NCBI GenBank assembly: GCA_016887505.1
Contig: CP069393.1
Location: 930,001 to 994,000, forward strand
Direction of reading: 5' to 3'
From: Clostridia bacterium
GTDB lineage: Bacteria > Bacillota > TC1 > UBA5767
DNA length: 64,000 nucleotides
Numbering within the stretch: the stretch's first letter is position 1; each line of letters opens with the position of its first letter. The translations under genes were made by a program, and so were the position numbers. The notes under the pieces are model-generated. The model was given only the letters and a program-made list of their open reading frames with translations, made no database searches and was not told the origin of the DNA. Shown one piece after another: positions 61,307 through 64,000 of the stretch.

Positions 61307-62081
61307 CGAGTAATGCCACGGCCTGTTCAGCACTCCAGCCCTCATGTATGATGTTATGAATTGCTCTAGTCATGGCTTGCGGGTTATCCGATTGCCATAC
61401 GTTTCTACCCACAGTTGCCCCACTACTACCGGATTTTAATCCTTGCTCAATCATCGTAAGTACAGCAAGTTTGTCTGGATTATTTACTCCGCCCAGAACT
61501 ACTACTGGAACATAGCAACTGTCCACCACTTCTTCAAAATCATCACAGTAAGGAATTTTCACCCAGTCAGCACCCAGTTCTGCAGCAACTCTTGCTGTGG
61601 TCTTCATATGGTGTAGCGTTCTTTTTTCCGGACCAGCTTCAAATCCACCTGGCATCATCTCAGCCATAACAGGGATACCCCACTCATGTCCTTTACGAAT
61701 CACTTTTGCTAGTGTCTTTAAATGTTCCTCTTCATACTCTGTCGCAGTGAAGGAAGTCACACACAGCGCCTCCGCACCAACTCTCAATGCATCTTCAATT
61801 GAATACCAGGCTGAGCCTGCCCCAGGCGACGGCGCCAAAATACTTGATGTACCATCTATTCGAAGCACTAGTCCCACTTTGGACAATTTTTCTGGAAAAC
61901 GAACAGCAGTACCATAGGTTGCCATGACTCCATCAGCACCACCAGCAATCACTTGATCTAGGCACCAACCCATATCCTTTACACCCTTAATGGGGCCACT
62001 GATCATTCCATGGTCGCATGCCACTACAAAGGACTTCCCATTGTTAAAGATTCTATTCATTCTTCTACGTACATCACTCAT
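61299..62081 (-). CDS. LsrF/DeoC-like class I aldolase
   Basis: A 260-residue TIM-barrel aldolase. It resembles LsrF: FVVACDHGMISGPIKGVKD near the N terminus, VLRIDGTSSILAPSPG, the Schiff-base lysine in ADWVKIPYCDDF, VVLGGVNNPDKLAVL, and the end GATVGRNVWQSDNPQAMTRA. The ATG at 62081 has AAGGAG at about 10 nt and lies in the end of the kinase gene; longer starts fall inside the kinase. Together with an FGGY kinase this recalls LsrK-LsrF, but no AI-2 transporter genes are visible. Confidence 0.88.
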   Translation of the reverse strand: MSDVRRRMNRIFNNGKSFVVACDHGMISGPIKGVKDMGWCLDQVIAGGADGVMATYGTAVRFPEKLSKVGLVLRIDGTSSILAPSPGAGSAWYSIEDALRVGAEALCVTSFTATEYEEEHLKTLAKVIRKGHEWGIPVMAEMMPGGFEAGPEKRTLHHMKTTARVAAELGADWVKIPYCDDFEEVVDSCYVPVVVLGGVNNPDKLAVLTMIEQGLKSGSSGATVGRNVWQSDNPQAMTRAIHNIIHEGWSAEQAVALLDD

Positions 62082-63519
62082 CTTTATTAATCTCCTTGTG
62101 TTTTTCATACAGTCTTTGATACATTCCGTATTTTGTTGCAGCAGGATACAAGCATAAATCATCACGCTTGAATCGCATCCTTGCTTCCTCAAAACTTGTC
62201 GCTTCGCCCGTTGCAAGCATCGCGAGCATGGCAGCACCTAGAGCCGGCCCATGTGTATAGGATGTCATTCGGACTGTAATGCCTAGGCTGTCTGCAATCA
62301 TCTGTGGCAGGAGTGCATTCCGGCTTGCTCCGCCAATAAGCCAAAGTTCTTTCAGGGGCACACCCATATTGGCTAGCCGGTTTACAGAATAGTAAACTTG
62401 GTATACCAAGCCTTCTATCAGCGCTCGCGAAAGATCGCCGAAATCCTGCGCTGGACCAATTCCTAAGAATCTTCCACCTCTTGCATCATATATGGCTCCT
62501 GCAGAACCCAATTTTGCTTTTTTAATCCGGTTGTTGAATTTTTTATACAAAGCGTCTCTATCGCATCCAGCTACTAGACCACCAGCAATTTCTGAAACCC
62601 ACCACTCTATATGTTTTCCATAACACCCCAAGAATTCTGATGCTATATATGTATCAGGAATCACATGGTAGTTGAGATCCATCGTGTCGGGCACTAAATC
62701 CATATTTTTATCATGCAAGGCCACATTGAGGACCCACGCAGTACCACAGGCCAACATACCCATTCCTTTTTCTTTCACGCCTAATGCTAAGGCTTCACAA
62801 CTGTGGTCTTGACCTCCATTTATGACTGGTAACATCTTTCGAATTCCTAAATATGTCATCATCTCATCGCATAATGGACCTACAATACATGTAGACTCAC
62901 GAATATCCGATAAAAAGCTCTTATCAATTCCAGCCATACTAGAAATCGCATCACTCCAGTTGTCTGTTGCCAGGTCAACTAGAAGCATCTCACTTGCGCA
63001 GGATAGATTGCTTACAAATTCTCCCGTCAAATGGTGCACTACAAAATCATTCACACTCATCCAACGTATCGTTCTTTTATATAATTCTTGATCATACTTT
63101 TTAAACCAATGTATTAGTGGTAGGGGAAGACCTGCTTGCGGTTTCCAACCGCAATCCTGTCTCAACTGTTCAGATACTCCGGTCTTATCCCATGTTTCAA
63201 CAAGGTCCTCAGCTCGAGCATCCATCCAAGTAACAAGATTTCCTGTTGCAATTCCATTTACATCAGCTGGCACCAAGCTACCACCTTGCGTAGACATACT
63301 CAAGGCAGAGATTTCATCTTTATCTACGCTATCAAAAGCGTTCTTAAGCACCACTTCACAAGCCCTAAGAAGCTCTTGTGGATTTTGTTCCACATAGCCA
63401 TCTTGCGGGTAAAGTAAGGACAGTGGTTGTTCAAATACAGATAGCTCTTCCCCCAATAGAGAAAAAGCCACCGTTTTAACTACTGTCGTTCCAATATCTA
63501 AGCTAATTATCGTTTTCAT
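62074..63519 (-). CDS. FGGY family carbohydrate kinase
   Basis: A 481-residue sugar kinase of the actin-like ATPase fold. The phosphate-1 loop is ISLDIGTTVVKTVAF (about 5-19), substrate-side NLVTWMDARAEDL, and the FGGY signature region VPLKELWLIGGASRNALLPQ (second half). Candidate substrates include xylulose-like ketoses or AI-2 analogues. The ATG at 63519 follows AAAGGGGACG; upstream in-frame codons belong to the untranslated leader. Lies 20 nt after a 38-codon ORF. Confidence 0.9.
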   Translation of the reverse strand: MKTIISLDIGTTVVKTVAFSLLGEELSVFEQPLSLLYPQDGYVEQNPQELLRACEVVLKNAFDSVDKDEISALSMSTQGGSLVPADVNGIATGNLVTWMDARAEDLVETWDKTGVSEQLRQDCGWKPQAGLPLPLIHWFKKYDQELYKRTIRWMSVNDFVVHHLTGEFVSNLSCASEMLLVDLATDNWSDAISSMAGIDKSFLSDIRESTCIVGPLCDEMMTYLGIRKMLPVINGGQDHSCEALALGVKEKGMGMLACGTAWVLNVALHDKNMDLVPDTMDLNYHVIPDTYIASEFLGCYGKHIEWWVSEIAGGLVAGCDRDALYKKFNNRIKKAKLGSAGAIYDARGGRFLGIGPAQDFGDLSRALIEGLVYQVYYSVNRLANMGVPLKELWLIGGASRNALLPQMIADSLGITVRMTSYTHGPALGAAMLAMLATGEATSFEEARMRFKRDDLCLYPAATKYGMYQRLYEKHKEINKDE

Positions 63520-63539
63520 TTCGTCCCCTTTCTTTTTAT

Positions 63540-63656
63540 CTAGCGGAGACTCAATCCATCTACTTTGGCAAGTTTCAGGTAAAGGATTAGCACAAACAAG
63601 GTTATTGTTTGTGAAAGATAGATCACAAAGCCTAAACCTACATACATTGTTGACAT
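63540..63656 (-). CDS. Hypothetical 38-residue single-pass membrane peptide
   Basis: The ATG at 63656 is preceded by a run of eight G at 5 nt spacing, which can serve as a ribosome site. The frame opens MSTMYVGLGFVIYLSQT, continues with a strongly hydrophobic stretch (ITLFVLILYLKLA) and ends in a short basic tail. The TAG is 20 nt before the kinase start. A near-consensus promoter (63698-63726) lies upstream. So promoter, small ORF, kinase, aldolase and phosphatase form one unit. I know no family match; it could assist a transporter or be a leader peptide. Confidence 0.65.
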   Translation of the reverse strand: MSTMYVGLGFVIYLSQTITLFVLILYLKLAKVDGLSLR

Positions 63657-63675
63657 GCAGACCCCCCCCTTTCCA

Positions 63676-63726
63676 AAGTTGTATATACGACTGTTTCATT
63701 ATAAGCTAGCAACAAGAAAAGGTCAA
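63676..63726 (-). promoter_or_regulatory. Promoter with GTATATAC operator for the kinase operon
   Basis: TTGACC (63721-63726), a 17-nt spacer and TATAAT (63698-63703). A 16-bp near-palindrome AGTCGTATATACAACT (63677-63692) covers the expected start site. Its CGTATATACAACTT part is identical to the site at 16867-16880. The -35 overlaps the uspA terminator T-tract. Confidence 0.8.
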
Positions 63727-63753
63727 AAAAAAATAAGAGGCTAGCCTCTTATT
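63725..63753 (-). terminator. Terminator after uspA
   Basis: Stem AATAAGAGGCT/AGCCTCTTATT followed by T9 on the minus strand, overlapping the uspA stop. Confidence 0.9.
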
Positions 63754-64000
63754 TTACAACCATTACAGATATATCAGTATTGTAAATCACCTTGGATACT
63801 ACACTTCCCATGGAAAATATTCCTCTATGGCTACTTCCATGAGCCCCCAATACCAAAAGATCATACCCATTTTTTGAGGCCTCAATAATTTCTGTGGCAG
63901 GGTCACCGTGAAGTAGTATATAGTCTGCCTTTTCATACCCCTCGAATATTTCCTTCATATCCTCCAATACGGCTTTACCAATATCATCATAAACCTCATT
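63749..64000 (-). CDS. Universal stress protein (UspA family), 5' part beyond the window
   Basis: At least 83 residues are open from the right edge to the stop. The ATP-binding pattern G-x2-G-x9-G-(S/T) is seen in GAHGSSHRGIFSMGSVVSKV, preceded by the strand YDLLVLG and HGDPATEIIEA. This is the C-terminal half of a UspA domain. The start lies outside the window. A terminator overlaps its stop codon. Confidence 0.9.
   Translation of the reverse strand, partial: NEVYDDIGKAVLEDMKEIFEGYEKADYILLHGDPATEIIEASKNGYDLLVLGAHGSSHRGIFSMGSVVSKVIYNTDISVMVVK

Noticed and set aside
63657-63699. Longer start for the FGGY kinase at 63699
   Set aside because: The codon overlaps the -10 box of the operon promoter, so the transcript would not contain it; the 63519 ATG has a good ribosome site.

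Overview
The window is a stretch of a low-G+C Gram-positive chromosome of clostridial type (class Clostridia). Evidence for this: the Firmicutes housekeeping clusters efp-asp23-amaP-nusB-folD-xseAB-ispA-dxs-tlyA-nadK-argR-recN, alaS-ireB-ruvX-DUF1292-mltG and recA-recX-rny-ymdB; strong AGGAGG ribosome sites; sigma-A type TTGACA/TATAAT promoters; a CGAAC-N4-GTTC LexA box before recA; and an M-box riboswitch. fchA-folD and electron-bifurcating nfnAB fit an anaerobe with active one-carbon (acetogen-like) metabolism. mnmH and yedF point to selenium use. Several sporulation genes usual at these loci (spoIIIA operon, spoIVB-spo0A, spoVS) are absent, which suggests a non-sporulating lineage such as Eubacteriaceae (Alkalibacter or Acetobacterium-like); that placement is an inference.

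Layout. 1-9.1 kb (minus): cell-division, envelope and tRNA genes (ftsK, mnmH, rodZ, rimO, pgsA, an O-methyltransferase, lysA, a site-2 protease cut by the window edge). 9.2-14.6 kb (plus): an SGNH hydrolase, a long glutamine synthetase with a small ferredoxin gene, and a zinc/manganese-type ABC importer. 14.6-15.4 kb: an IS200-type element. 15.4-18.2 kb: an amidohydrolase, and corA behind an M-box riboswitch plus a short upstream ORF. 18.2-23.7 kb: recN-argR-mnmM-nadK, then a tlyA operon ending in a previously hidden 30-codon gene. 23.7-31.7 kb: a YdcF-like gene and the folD-fchA-xseA-xseB-ispA-OLE RNA-oapA-dxs operon. 31.7-34.2 kb: nfnAB. 34.2-48.2 kb: one long co-directional array from alaS to nusB. 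48.2-52.7 kb: a likely 6S RNA, ymdB, rny, recX and LexA-controlled recA. 52.7-64 kb: accessory metabolism (yedF, a deaminase-like amidohydrolase, DUF308 protein, DprA-like protein, polysaccharide deacetylase, lacI-adh-ubiD, then kinase-aldolase-phosphatase behind a hidden 38-codon membrane peptide) and a partial UspA.

The most striking system is the OLE (ornate, large, extremophilic) RNA between ispA and oapA. It is a gene-free stretch of almost 950 bases in which a 14-bp long-range stem closes about 575 nt, directly followed by the gene for its membrane partner OapA. Other items of interest are the Mg2+ riboswitch-uORF-corA module, two unannotated small membrane-type genes, a shared GTATATAC operator at two distant promoters, and a promoter-terminator leader before rny.
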